A stretch of DNA of 64,000 bases, taken from NCBI GenBank assembly GCA_000310025.1, contig FN649734.1, positions 5,603,349 through 5,667,348 on the forward strand, read 5' to 3'. The position numbers and the translations under genes are program-made. The notes under the pieces were generated by a model that saw nothing but the letters and a program-made list of their open reading frames with translations, ran no database searches and was not told the origin of the DNA. Below are positions 34,326-47,397 of this stretch, in pieces (position 1 is the stretch's first letter; each line of letters begins with the position of its first letter). This DNA is from Ectocarpus siliculosus. Its lineage: Eukaryota > Sar > Phaeophyceae > Ectocarpales > Ectocarpaceae.

Positions 34326-37300
34326 ATGTAACCACCGTCGCTGCCACACCCGCCGCCCGCCGCCTTACTGTCAACACTGGGCGCCGTCGCCGCGCCGTCT
34401 TCCTTGACCCCGTCGCCTCTCGCGGACCCCGCCCGGCTTGCGCCGCCCGCCGCAGCACCGTACCCGGGGGGCGCGGCCTCGCGAAACGAGTCCACGTCCA
34501 CGGCGACCGCCGAAGCGGAGCGGGACATGACCACTCGGACGGCGAACGCCACGAGCCGCACCCAGAGAGTGACCCCTCCTCGCGCCGCGGACCCCGGGAG
34601 GGTGGCCGCCCACCACGCTAGGGCGGGCCACGGTACGAGGCGGTCTGCCCTGCCGCAGAGCACGCTGAGCGACCGCCGCCGCCGTCGCCGCCGCGTGAGC
34701 CAGTCGCCAGCACCACCGACCCCGTCATCGTTGTTCTTCTTGGCGGTGGCACCGTTTGTTTCAACGTCATCGCCGTTGTGACCAAGGGGACGCCCACCGT
34801 CGCCGCCGTCGCCGTCTTCTTCTTCTTCTTCGCCAACGGCGACGCGGTTACCCTCAGGGGCGCCACCGACCTGCAGGCTGGTTCCGGTGTCGTTGCCGCG
34901 ACCGCCGCACCGAAGACCGCCGGACCGGTGGGTGCGTATTTGCAGGCCCAGCTCTCTGAGGATGGACTGCCGGCGTTCGGGACTAGCCTTTGCCCCTTCT
35001 TCGGCGCCCCCGGGTCTGGGAATACCGCACGCCGGGGGTGCGAGGAGAACAAGAGGCCAGACGCAAGGAGCAACAGCAAGCAAGCAATCGATGATAACAT
35101 GCGCGAACGAAGAGCAAGCGTCACCCTTTGGTATGGTAAACACGCATGCGAAACAACAAAAATATGAAACAATTTTATCGTATCGCGCCGATCGGCGTGG
35201 CGAGGGGGGAGAAGGGGTTTGACTGCGGGTCGAAACGCGAAAGGATTGAAAGGGTGCAGCGACGTCACGTCAGGGGTGAAACATGGCGCACTGTTCTCAA
35301 CGCACGACCGCGCAGCATGCAAACCAAAACACGGAGATGCCGGGCCAGGAGGACAACAACAGCAACAACGAGCGGCGTCATGGTGCGCCATCTGGGTTGT
35401 ATCCATCCCTGTCAGGGCAGTCTACAGGAGCCTTGGGGAGAGGGATCGTTTCCTATCCTTGTGGCTCCACCTCGGAACGAGTGCCATACATGCTAAAATA
35501 GCAGACACAGAGGTACCACGAACAAGAGGCACGACCGTGTCACAGTATAGGTGGGCAAAAAAAAAACAAGACGCCAACGGCAGTAGTGTCGAACCGATCC
35601 CAAAAAAACGTACCACACCGTAACACGACACCACATGAGAAAAACCACTCACAGGCTCCGTTGCAGTAGCTCGGAGGCCAGGGCCGTTTCCAACGCATAC
35701 CCGGCAGGCTTCAGCCCCTCGGGAACCCTTAGCGCCGAGTCGAAGAAGTACTCCTGCCACGTGAACGTCTCGTACACGGCCGGCAGGGCGGCCAGCTTGT
35801 CGAGCCTTCTCAACGTCACGGTAATTCCTGTGCGTCGCCGCCCACCTCTGCCACGGCCGCCGCCGCCGCTGCCGCCGTGTCTATAGCCGCTGCTGCCGCC
35901 GAAGACGCCAACCCGCTCGGCCAGGGCAGCGAGGCCCTGCAGCGCCCACACCGGCGACCGGTCGAGCAGCAAGTGCATGGCGTCGAACGCCAGCCGCGGC
36001 AAAGACGGTCTCAACCCTCCTCCACGAAGGAGTAGGAGCCCCGCTTCACGCCTCCCCTGGAAACCCCCGTCGCCGGCGGTCGGAGGATTGCCCCGTTGGC
36101 CTTCACCGCTGCCCCCTGACGGCGACGGCGGGTACGGCGACTGCGGGCGCGACCGTGACGACGACAACCCGCCGCCGCTTGTATCACCGCCGCCGGCGAC
36201 GCACGGTGTTCCGGGCGCCGTCGCCGCCGGCGACGACACCGACGCCGCGGCGAAGGAGGATCTCATCGCCAGGGCTTCCAAGGAAGGCCGCATGCCGCGG
36301 AGGACGGCGTAGTCGTAGAGCAGCCCCGAGATCTCTCGGAACGACGGCATCCTCCCTTCCCCCGCACCGCTCCCGACTGCACCCTTGCGCTCAGCAGTCC
36401 GTCCGGCCACCACGGCCGCCATGCCGCCACCCTCCTGCGCAGCGTCGCCACCGCCGACTGTCGTGTCGCGCTTCCGAGCAACGATAGCGCCGCTACCGCC
36501 GAGACCGAGGACAGGGTGCGTCGCCCACGCCAAGTTCCTGATTACCACGTCGGGACGAGATTCTGCCGCGGGCGACCCCGGGATGTCCGGGATCGCCGCC
36601 ATGATATTCCCGGTGGCGGCGGCGGGAGAGGAGGATGCTAGGGGCCCTCCCCAGCCAAGCGCGCTGTGGACGATCGCGCGGCTGACGACATCGACCGGGA
36701 TGATCGGGGCCGGGTGAGGGCCTAGCCGGAAGGTCTTGACGGCCCTCTGGAGAACCAGCACTTGGCAGCCTGTTCAAGTAAGCGCACACGCACATGTCAG
36801 CCGCGGGCATTTTCAGCGAACGTGGAACTTGAGGCCGGTGGAAAGTTGGTTACCGGCGTCACTCATGTCATATCTATCCCCTGGGGCGCATTCTGTCCGC
36901 GGATCTAAACGAAGCGCAAGCACAGCCCGGGGCAGCGTTGACAACCAGCGGCCATGGAAAATTAAACGGAGCCCCCTCTGGGAAGCGACGCTAGGGGACT
37001 TCATCCCCGAGGTGAGATAGACGGAGGGCCGATGGAGGAGGTTATATTTGGGGGGGAAGCAAAGGGGTCTCGGACACGAATTCTCGTGCATGATCCCCTC
37101 ACCTGAGATCAAGGGGGATAAATAAGCACGTGTACCCTGCATGAAGGGTGCATTTCCTGCGTCGTGCGGGCTCAGCTTGACCTGACTTATCACATGGTGG
37201 GGAAGGTTGACATTTTTCCGGACACCTTTTATACCCCGGCCGGAGTGTGTGTGTGTTGCAGCGGGAGCGTTTTTCCTGGGAGTCATCGCCTCGGCATACG

Positions 37301-40300
37301 GCATACCTAGCGTGGCAGCTCTTGCCTGCCGCCATTGTTTAGGGATCCGATAAGCAACTCATCCGGCAGTGCAAAGCGCCAAGATATACCCTCGAAGTCC
37401 TGGACTCGGGTCGCCAACCGGAGACGCAAGGGCCTGTACAATCAACCGTTACGGGACGGGGGCTCCCCAAAACCCCTTCGAAGCGCTGAACGAGTTAGAA
37501 TACTATAGAGAGCAGATCTTTCTCCACTCAAAGATCTGCTGTCTGTAGTATTTTAGCTCGTTCGGCGCTTCGATGGGGTTTTGGTAAGCCCGCGGCCCGT
37601 ACCGGTTGAACCAAATGGAGAGGTCCGCGGGTCTCCGGCTTGCGGACCGAGTCCAGGGCCTTGGATGCATCTCTTGGTGTTTCGCACTGCCCCTGGAAGA
37701 GCTGCTTTATCGGATTCCGAAACGATTGAGGCCGACAAGAACTGCAACAATTCATTGTCTCCAGCGCACTCTCTCAGCGACGACTTGTGGTTACTATTTT
37801 CCCGCTCACACGCATGACGTCAAGCGCCATCCATCACCCTGGCCTTTCTCCCCCAAACATGCCACCCCGGTACAAACACAATCCCGGCACCCCCCCACCC
37901 CGGCGGCTCACCTGTAACTGTCGAGGGTTGCTCTCCCGTCCACCCAGGCCACGGGAACACCCAGGCCGGTCCAACGATGCTCGGCCGCACTACCCTCAGC
38001 CGCAGTCGGCAAGGTTCCGGCGAACCACAAGAGTCGCCACTAGAACAACCGCGCCCGCCCGCCGCCAGCCGCCCTCCGGCCTCATCATCACCGCTCTCCT
38101 CGACATCGGCAGCGGCGGCAGCGGCGGCCGACCTGTCCAGCCTCCGATTGTGCGCGCTCAGCGCCCGCACAAGCAGGTGCTCGCCGAGAGCCTTCGTAAA
38201 GGTGTACGTGTTCGGGTACCCCAAATCCGCCATGGCGTCGAGGGCTTCCTTTCCCGCCCCGCCGCCCCCGCTGCTACCTCCGCCGGCGTCTGAAGCTGAG
38301 GGGGCCCGCTGAGCGCTTCGGTACAACCGTTCGGGGCTTCTGCCGCCAAGATCGGGGAGCTCTTGGGGGAGGGGGCACGAAGCTGTGCCCGACTTTCCGC
38401 CGTGGACGAAAGCGGTCGAGACGTGTATCAACGTCCTGGGGGTGGTGTGGTGTGCACGCGCGGTGGACGGGGGAGGGGGGTCAATCAGGCAATCGCATGC
38501 CGTAGGCGGTAGACCCTAGACCTCGACATCTCCACAACGCCGGTACGCAATGGTTTTCGCCGGCCCGGCCAATACCGCATAAACAACCCTCATGCCCTAT
38601 CCAGCCACCGAATGAAAGCCGAGGGACGGCAGTGTGGTCAGCGACGTTGACAAAGCGTGTTGATTGAATCGCCATCGTGGATGGATCTCGGGTGCGGTAC
38701 CACTTGGCCTCGCTCTCCCCTCTCCCATCTTGATCGTTCCGTCTACACGCCAGCAGGACGATTTTGTCTAGAAAGGGGTCTGGGGCGGCCGCATGACAGT
38801 AAAAATGGTGGTGCGCCACAAGCTCCAAGATCGTGTCACAGTAGTACACAGATTAACACTTGTCCTCGCTCATGACTATGTACCTTCAGGTCCAGCAACG
38901 GCAGCTAGGCTAGCCACAGGGACGTGGATCATAGTTCATGTGTGTGAGCGTACTTCTTGCAATGCGAATTGGCTCGGCGCTAGGCTCTTTATGTACCATA
39001 TGTGTCCTTGCGGCGCCCGTTCCCCCTCTTCGGCGATGTGACACGCCGGACCCGTTCAGAGCACAACAACAACGATCTTGAGCTTGAGCGTACGACTCAA
39101 AAACGAAAACAGTGCACGGGTTACGTCCCAACCCCTCAACCCGCGATGCCACCCAAGAGCTTGCACTCGACCGCTGCTGCACGACCAACCTCAACAAGAG
39201 CTACCATCTCACCCGCATGACGGCCAGGACGCCACGAGGGCGGCCACCCTCAGTGCACCGGTAACGTTCGTCGCCGCCGCCTCCGCGAGGGGGTCGCTGA
39301 AGCTCACGCTCGCGGCGCAGTGCAGCGCGTGGGTCACGCCGGCTCCCGCCAGCAGCGCCCGCGACTCCGCCGACAGCCCCAGCCCTTCTCCGCCCAGCTC
39401 GCCTTCTACGGCGATGACCACCGCTCCCTGCCGCTTCTTCGGCGGGAGACCAAGGGCCTCACGGGACGGGGGGCACGGCAACGGCGACGCTCTCGCCGCG
39501 GAGGGAGTGTCGGTCTCTTCGTCCACCCAAGCCCCGCTCTCTCGCAGGGGGCGGAACATGGCGCTGTCCCTTATGGAGGCCAGTCTGTCCGAGGGGGCCA
39601 CGCCCTTCTTGCCCCTTACCAGGACCACCACCGCGCGGAGCCCCCCCGACGCCACCCCTCCCAACCCGTCTTCGCCGCCGCCAAGACCTTCGCGGGCCTC
39701 GCCGTCGTCGCCCGAAGCACCGCTCGACGCCGCGGCTCCCTGCCGAAGCAGGTCGAACAGAACCATCTGCCCCACCAACCCTGTGACGCCCGTCAGGAAC
39801 ACCACCGCCCCGCTACCCTCGGCCGCCGCCGCCGTCGCCATTGACCCCCCGTTCACGCTGCCACACCCTCCTCTGACGCCATTCCCCGCGTCGGGCATCA
39901 ATCGGGGGGCGCAGAAGTCCCGCGACGCCCGCGTGCCCGGCCTGAACAGGTACCCGACGGGGTCGTCATCCACGCACGCCTCCTCCGGTGGAAACTCCTC
40001 GGATATCCCGCCGCAGTCGTCTCCGCGGCGGTTGCTGCTAGTGCTACTGCTGCCGTCGCCGCTATCTCTCCCCGCACGTTCACCGGGTCCGAGAGCTACC
40101 CCTGCCGCCGCTGCTGCTGCTGCTGCTGCTGTTGCGCGAGACAGGGCCTCGGGCACGACCGGACTCTGGGCGAAGATCTCTTCTCGCCATCGCGCCACGC
40201 GCACCGCGCACCACAGGCACCCGGCCCCTGCCGCCGCCGACAGAACCCAAAACAGCACAACAGCGGTCAAAGCTCCCCACCAAGCACCCAGTACCTGCCA

Positions 40301-40626
40301 AACGCTTGGCCAACCAGGGGAAGGAGTGTTTTCCTCTTGCACTTCGAGTGCCCCCCGATCTCCCCCGCGGGCCAGAGCGACCACGACGGCTAGCGCCACG
40401 GCGACGGCCACCTTCCCAACGCCGACGGCACTCGCCCCCGGCCCTGCCGAGCAAGAACGTTCCGCAGAACGACGATCATCCATCTGTCCCGCCTGTCCGC
40501 CCTCCGCATCTCTCCCCGCCCGCCGTCGGAGTCGCTCCGTGCTTCGTTCCCCCGTCCCTCTCGTAGCCGCTGTCGGCTCCACGTGTGGACTGGCGAGATC
40601 AAGATCCCCACCACCACCACCGCTGG

Positions 40627-40669
<43 letters not shown>

Positions 40670-40873
40670 TCTATTACTGCTGTCGACATGTCGCGGAGCC
40701 GACACCTCCGCTTCACCACCATTGCCTGCTGCTGCTGTCGCTGCTGCTGTTGCTGCTGTTTGAGGTTGCCGGTCGACATCGTCGTGTTGGTCGTAATTGC
40801 TCGCAGCCTCCCCAAAGCCAGCCGCTGGCGCGGGAGTGACGTGAGCGTCGGTAGGGAGAGGGGGATGAGCCAT
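28197..40873 (-). CDS. fatty acyl-CoA reductase fused to DHAP acyltransferase (FAR-GNPAT)
   Basis: Nine exons: complement(28197..29660, 30238..30393, 31335..31446, 32421..32605, 33322..33743, 34000..35015, 35653..36769, 37912..38435, 39213..40873), about 2,218 residues, every junction phase-consistent. Start chosen at the ATG 40873 (MAHPPLP). Residues 1-340: low complexity with a poly-Ser tract and two hydrophobic segments. FAR part: NADPH-binding TGVTGLVG (about 358), VLVRGKKG, HCAASVSFSDPL, HVSTAFVHG, catalytic YTFTK, VRPSIVGP, IIPVDVV, then a C-terminal FAR region to about 1100. GNPAT part: LPTHRSYLDF (HxxxxD), GAFFIRRG, VEGTRSRDRRFLAPKTGL, LVPVSISYERV, MRAGDPVAL, TVVTPYHV, then a long disordered tail. 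FAR makes fatty alcohol; GNPAT makes acyl-DHAP. The join (35653 donor to 35015 acceptor) keeps frame (phase 2). A short exon between MRAGDPVAL and TVVTPYHV may be missing. Two separate genes remain possible but would need an unseen stop and start. Confidence 0.85.
31450..31572. repeat. CAT / CATCAG-CGTCAG minisatellite in GNPAT intron
   Basis: A (CATCAC)/(CAT)n block passes into about 14 hexamers of CATCAG and CGTCAG. It lies immediately upstream of a GNPAT exon acceptor (31447), in the intron. Confidence 0.9.
32630..32696 (-). repeat. dispersed G-run repeat, copy 2
   Basis: Poly-G, TACTCATTTTTTTGCATGCC, TTAGGCGATAGACCGTTGACC, then CGCGACCTCGAG. Same order as the copy at 9321. Lies just outside the GNPAT exon that begins at 32605. 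Confidence 0.6.
37335..37715. mobile_element. ~380-bp fold-back (inverted-repeat) element in FAR intron
   Basis: Left arm about 37335-37521 and right arm about 37535-37715 are reverse complements at roughly 75 percent identity, separated by about a dozen bases. Shared words include GGATCCGATAA, GGCAGTGC, CTGGACTCGG, CCGGAGAC, CAAAACCCC, GCGC(T/C)GAACGAG and AGCAGATCTTT. It would form a long hairpin in RNA or DNA. No terminal target duplication could be fixed. It lies within the FAR intron 36770-37911. Confidence 0.7.
38468..38590 (-). repeat. dispersed G-run repeat, copy 3
   Basis: Poly-G, GCATGCCGTAGGCGGTAGACC, CTAGACCTCGACATC, CACAACGCCGG and CCGGCCCGGCC. Lies in the FAR intron just upstream of the exon beginning at 38435. 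The TACTCAT word is degenerate here. Confidence 0.55.
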
Positions 40874-43800
40874 GCGTTGTGCTCGATGGCTGTGCAACTC
40901 TAGATACCACCGTAGTGAGCTTTGTGCAATACTTCGGTGGCGCCACACTGCAGCTTGGAAGGAAACATGGTCTCGCGTAAAGCAACAACCAAACACCGGT
41001 CAATACAGCATAAGACGATGCTGCCGCTAGCAATGCCGATTGGCTTCGATGCGGGTGCCTACCGCCTTGAATAGGTCTCCAATTCTTCAACTGCGCAACG
41101 ATGAGAGGTGCACGACGGAGTACTAAATACGTGCGGGGCGATGTCTGCCGGCCGACCATACGTTTTTCGCCCTCCCTGCCCCCTGTCGGACCGGCTAACT
41201 AATATTTTTTGCCATGTTCGTGTTCTTGTTTCGCCAAAAGCGCATCGATCTGACATACGGTCAGTACCTCCGCCTTCCATACCACATTACATAGTCCCAC
41301 CAGCGAAACACCAAATGCTGACGTGGTGATCGTAACCCACTCGACCAAGGTACCGACAAAGGCAATAGAAAAAAAGGCGAAAGCAGTCAACAAAATCGCG
41401 GCGAAGAAACGAGCTATTGTATCTACAAACACAATACGAGTGACGCCACAAGACTAAGAGACCGATGTTTCCTCCCCCTTTCCGTTTGTGACCAGTCTCT
41501 ATACCGGTGGCTGCTCACCTCTGTTCTCAGGACACACAGCATCGGCTACCCTGCAGTACCGCTGCATGGCCTCCGATACTCCAAGCCCTTCGCACGACTT
41601 CCAAGAATTCCTGCGCGAGTGGGGTGCGGGACGGCGTTGTGATGGGGTTGAGAGAGAGGTGGTGACTGCGGCCGGGGCGGCGTGTAACGCGGGGTTTGTC
41701 GAGCATGCTGGCGACGGGGGGACGGCGTCATGCACACCACGGGGACCCTACCCTAGAGTCATCCCTACCATCAATGAGGTCCCACGTCCATCGGTATGTC
41801 TTATGTCTTACGACCGAGCGTCTACAACAATGCCGGCCCGTCCCTTCTCCCTGAACGGCTGCAGTGTATTCATTGACAGAGAACTCAAACAGGGACAACG
41901 CGACCACAACAGAGAGCCCCCAATACTTGCCCCCCCCGCCGACAAACACACCACAACTGCGAGTGTTGGCATGGGCAGAAGGTATGTAGAACAGCACACC
42001 ATAGTTGACATTTGACTTTCACGTGTAAACGCAGTATGACTGCAAACCCATACCCCTTTTTCTTGTGAGGTGTGACGTGCACGAACCGCAACACCTACGA
42101 GCACTTCTTGGGGGCTACTGAGGTGCGGCCCCACAAGAGCCGTTCAGAAAACGCGTCCTTCTGAAAAGCAAAAGCACTTGGGGGTGCCGGCTGGGTATGT
42201 AGAACTAATGACGATGGTTTGTACATCCGGGAGCACACACACCGCTCCTGGGAAGACGCTCGGCTAAAAAAAACGCCCGACAAACAGCCATAACTCCACA
42301 CACAACACACAGCCGAAGCATTAACTTGACGACACATTGGCTTCTCAGACAGGGCAAACGGTTCAGAGTGTTGTAGGGGTGTAAAAGCTGCGCTATGAGC
42401 GGAGCACTCTGCTCACCACTTGGCTCGTCCGGTGGGATCGAAGAGACCAGGCCGTTGCGAGTGGCAGTCACCGAAGGAAGCCTGCTTGTACAGCCCGTAC
42501 AGAACGAGTTGCTGCGCACGGCAGAGCCGCGGCGGCGGAACCGGAACCGGAACCGGCAGCGGCCGGGGGGGGGGGGTTACCAGATGCGAAAAACCATGTC
42601 ACCTCTAGAACCAATGAAGTCGTGCAGCACTTGAAAGCGACCTCTTGCAGTTCTCCCCACTTCCTAATTCCTATTTCGTGTTGTGGCCCCGACCAAGCGG
42701 AAGTACTAAGCATTGCTGCGGCGAGTTAGCCCTGAAAAAACTAGCGTCGTGAGCTGCTGCTGGATGATGCTACAGGGTGCCTACACTTCCTGTACATTGC
42801 GCACCGCGCACAATTTATTGCAGCATGATCGTGAAAGGCAGCATATCGCGTTTAAGGAAACACTCTACGCCACTATCCAGTAACCCTGTGACCTGCGCCA
42901 CGATGAACCTCAGGTCGGTGTTCAGACTTCAAAGGCACCTTGGTTTTCTCTATGCACCTGACTGACGAGAGTGCAAACCGACTAAGGGGTAACACCGACT
43001 GCTACATGTTGATTGCGAACTTGTTCGTGTTCTCTTTTGACCTTGGGGAAATCGTTGGTCAGAAAGAACAAAATGTGCAGCGAGATTTCTTCCGGTTCAA
43101 ATTTCACGCTCACATCTTGAGTCCCGACTGCCGGACCGGTCCACCTGCTCACTCGCCCAACGGTCGCCTCGAAGAGCTGCTGTATCGACCGACCAGTTCC
43201 ATTCTCGGTCTTGGCTTGTGGCGGAGCCGTGCCACCAGCACTTCTCCTCTGGTGGAAGCAATAAAGAGCAGAACCCCAGGACCAACGGAGAAGCGATACG
43301 ATCATCGAAAAGGCTGTATCAGGTCTCAAAACGTCGTGTAGACAGGAAGGCGTCGGTGTCTGGGGAAATCGATCACGACACTCGAGAGAAGTGCAACTAA
43401 AGCTGTCACAGGGCAAAAGTACTGTAGTCTAGAGCTGTAGAGCGGTAGGGCGATTTTTCGGCAGAAACGTTCACGGTGCTTGTGTGGCGGATGAAAGGTG
43501 GCGTTGCCCACACGTGAGACCGTTTAGTGTGAGCTGTCGATTGCAACCGTTTTATAGCTGGCATGTCCGGTGCCCTGCACTTTTCATCAACGCCTCGCAG
43601 TACAGCGTAGTTTTCTTGTCCCGCACCGGAGTCGCAAAAAGCCTCATCTATCTGTAGGTTGATAACATTACGGCAGACTGCATCTTAGCGCTACCGCCGA
43701 AACCTTCGGCTCGATGACAAGAGAAGAGGCACAGGTTGTTGCGCACGCAGGCTCTCTCTCTCTCTCCCTCTCTCTCTCTCTCCCTCCGCAGCACCTCTCG

Positions 43801-45300
43801 TAAACGTTTTATTATTTTTTATTTTCTCACTATGACCCAACGAATCCATCTCTATCTAAGAAAAGAGTCAAAGATAGATTAGCAATGAATCCATAGCGTC
43901 AGCGAAAATTCTGTTTTCCCACGAGTCCCGAGCAGCACATACGTCGAGTACCTCCTGGAGACAACATTATCCAAAGGAAATGATGTGGTAGGCCTGGCTC
44001 TCTCTGCCTCTGAGTCGAAACACAACATTTCCTACCATAGAGGGGATAAGGCTAGCGAGTGGTCCTACTTGTCGGCTAGCTAGATAGCACGCATCGGTTC
44101 TCGGTTTGGTTTGGAGAAAGGGGCTGTTGGGCTGTTGGGCGGCGCGCCTGTCCGCGGATTACTTGCAATCATGTGCCGGGAGTGAGATGCCGCTCTCTGG
44201 TCTCTCATACGACAACGGCAAAGATCAATACCGCCCGGTGTATTCGAAAAAATGCCTCTGCGAGAGCTACGCCGAACTGTTCGCACACCCCGCTTACACA
44301 GCAGCAACGCACCGCAGCAAGGGTGGGCAAGGTGTCACGCATGAACACGCGATTGATTCCACAGGGAAAATCATCGCGCGGCGGATTGTGAGGAGGAGGT
44401 TCGAAAGCTTCCGAAAATGTTCCACGCATCTCATCGGGCGTTTGGGAATACTCGGCAGCATACGAGCGTCACCCTACAACACGCCCCACACCTGCGCGGG
44501 ATAAACCAGAGAGCTCGGCTACCTGGTTCAGTGGCTCTGGTGTCTGCCTAGGGCTCATACTGCGGTGGCAGTGCTTACACGCACAGCAGGCGTGAGAGAG
44601 GAAGCCACAACGAACAGCAGTCGCCCCTAACTCATCCCACACACCTCTTGAGACATCACAGACAGTAGTTCTTCCTGCTGGTGCCGTCGAACGCCCGCGT
44701 AGCAGCTCCTGTGTAGCCACCAAGCTTTGGTCTCCCCCTTTTAAAACCCTCGCATCGACACACAGCAGCGTGCTCTCGCTCCGGCTTCCGAACAACAATG
44801 TGAGACCGGGAGCCGCTCTTTGCTCTGTTCGCCAAAAAAGCGGGGGAACTGCTGTGGCCAGGGGATGCCCTCCTTTCATCCCCGGGATACGGCGGGAGGC
44901 ATGATTATTACACCAATGTTGCCGTTGAGCTCAACATCCGCAGCGTGCACATACAACAAGTATTTTTTATTTTTTTATTTTGGCGACAGTCCCCGCATTT
45001 TACGTGGCGAGACGGGTACTATACACTTTCCAGTGTGTGTAGAGTACTACACTTTTCAGTGTATTTGTTCGTACAACTACGACCATCCAGGGTCACACAG
45101 GAGGGGATAAACACCGGGTTTTTTTAAGCTTATTTTATTTTCATGCCCCTTTCCTCCTGCGGTGCGTGCTGAAGGTTGCTTTTTATCGCGAGAAGGGTCC
45201 AGCCGTCCTTTTTTCCCTCGTCGACGATGCTAGCGTCGAAGTTTGGTACTCACGAGAGTTTTGCAGCTTTGTCCACTTTCACCCGCAAAGTTGAAAAAAT

Positions 45301-45391
45301 TTCGCCCCATGGGGATTCGAACTCACGACTTTGCCACGAGCGGTTCCGAGGTTATACCACTACACAGACCACCGGGGCGACCGGCAGTGAG
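45301..45391 (-). repeat. tRNA-derived SINE candidate, copy 1
   Basis: The minus strand reads GTCGCCCCGGTGGTCTGTGT, an A-box-like AGTGGTATAACC, then GAGTTCGAATCCCC (B-box) and GGGGCGA. The ends TCGCCCC and GGGGCGA pair perfectly as a 7-bp acceptor stem, but the T stem and anticodon arm are poor, so this is tRNA-derived rather than a working tRNA. Confidence 0.55.
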
Positions 45392-47312
45392 TAGACAACT
45401 AAAAAAAAAAAACATAACGGCGGCGTGTGGCGGCGTCTACATGAATAATTTACATCGGAATTTTACATTGCAAGTTGTAGATGATCTACTCTCCAACCGG
45501 ATGTGAAAGACGACACCGGATGAGACGGCTGAGAGCGTTTCGTGCTGCACGGGGAATATTCAAATAGTCCACCGATTCGTCTTTTCGTAAAAACTCTCCA
45601 CGAGACGTTCCAACTCCTCTCCGCCATCTTCCGCACCGTCGCAGTTTTCGCTGCAGACCAATCGAGCTTTGATCATCGGTCCAGGGGGTGTCTTACGCCA
45701 CTACGGTACACACTAGAACTGTAGTCTCAGGTGATGCTGAAATTGTTCTCCTTAAAACATCGCGCAACCCACATTTATTTTCGGTCATGTAGATGTATGA
45801 TGTACCAAAACGCCTTGCTTGTTCGTTGGTTCGTCCCTTTCTCGCTCTCCATACCACACCCGCCCCTTTTTTCCTCTCCTCCTCCGCCACAACAAGATTT
45901 TACGAAAATGCATGGAGATTACTACCGCCCACATGTACCGTTGCTGGCATACGAATGGATACCACGGTACAGGCATTTAATACTCCTGTGAAATTGAGAC
46001 AACCGTGAACAGAACGCGGTATGGAATTAAATCAGACCCAAAAATCATGCCCGAAATGACCACAGGCGAACGCCACCGAACACACCACATCATCAAATCA
46101 ATGGCATCACCCACCCCGCCCTCCTCCGTTCATAGGTCCGCTGGTGGATAAAATCAGGCCAAACCTAAATCACACAATCAAAACACAGTACATCTACAGT
46201 CTACAAGGTAGCCTACCTCACAGAAGACATACAACGAACATTCCATGTGTACAAAAAAATGAGCCCATGCATAATTAGACACGATGCGATAATAGGACCG
46301 CAGCTAAAATTCAACCAACCTGTGTATGATATGCTGAAACAAGGAACCAGGCCGAAGAGGCTGTGGGTTCTGTTGTTGCTCGAAGGCTGCGCATACTGTT
46401 GTGCTGGCAAACACCACACAGGTTCCCACTACCCGCGTGCATGGATGTGCTCGGGCGAGGACCAGCCAACCCCCCCCCTCCCCGGGGTAAAAATGTAGGG
46501 TGCAGATGCCAAACTAGCAAGACAACAGGTTTTGTGGCACGCAATTCTCTGATTGGTCAACACGCCTGCGGCGGAATTGCAAAAACCAGGCACGACCCAA
46601 GATCCTTGGACGATGGGTGGCGCATACCCCCCCCCCCCGCCCGCCGCTTTCCTTTGTCAAGCTCGTCCAAAAACCAGTGTCGTGGTCTTGCGGCACATCA
46701 GCAGTGACGACAACAACAACAGAACAGAGAATCGTTCAAGCCGTCCGCCAAAATAAACCGCCAGTACCTCGCCTTTCCCGTACCCCGCCGCCCCTCCCCC
46801 TAGAAAAAACTGGCAAAAAGCACACCACTCCCCGCCAGGAGCGTTGCCCGCATTCGCCCACATGCACACGTTCCTCAAATCCACAACAGGACCCCACTAG
46901 TCCAAATGATGCCACGAGCTGCCCAAATACCCCTGGGCAGCAGACCCCAATCAGGCACCCAAGCGGTGGGAAACAGCACAAAAGCCCTGCGTAGTGCTGC
47001 CTACTACTACTGTATCATACCTTCTTTTTCTTGCCGCGTTCCGCTTGTTACCCATCGCTCGAAATTTCCAAGTACCTTAACGCCAGTCAGTCCTCTCCCG
47101 GAATCCTATCCGGAGTCATACCACGGAGAAGAATAATCCCCCTGAACGCGCATGCCTTGCTCGTGTTTAATGAAGGTATACATAACGTCAACCATGGTCT
47201 ATCGCGACCAGCAGGGTTCAGCCGCCGCCCTCGCCCTACGCTCACCTACAATGTGCCACCTACAAACAAGCACTGCGGGAGTGTAGTAGGTGCGACACGC
47301 AGACCTACCACA

Positions 47313-47397
47313 CGCCTCGCCTGGGTTCGAACTCCCGACATAGCCATCACACAATTTTCGAGGTCGCACACCACCTGTCTACGCCACCGGGGCGACT
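47313..47397 (-). repeat. tRNA-derived SINE candidate, copy 2
   Basis: The minus strand starts with the same GTCGCCCCGGTGG, followed by CGTAGACAGGTGGTG and later GAGTTCGAACCC. It matches the copy at 45301 in both boxes and in spacing but is diverged between them. Confidence 0.55.

Noticed and set aside
35649-35653. TGA stop ending the FAR frame
   Set aside because: The TGA lies inside the donor CCT|GTGAGT and the next exon joins in phase, so it is not a termination codon.
39078-40763. 561-codon plus-strand open frame
   Set aside because: Antisense shadow of the GC-rich FAR first exon. The minus strand carries TGVTGLVG and HCAASVSF; the plus frame is Pro/Ser/Arg low complexity.
41488-42015. 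175-codon plus-strand frame and the overlapping minus frame with CEGLGVSEAMQRYC
   Set aside because: Open but without recognisable domain, start context or splice support. Left unannotated.
42982-43416. 144-codon minus-strand frame
   Set aside because: Composition is only weakly coding-like and nothing recognisable extends it. Could be a relic, but not supportable.
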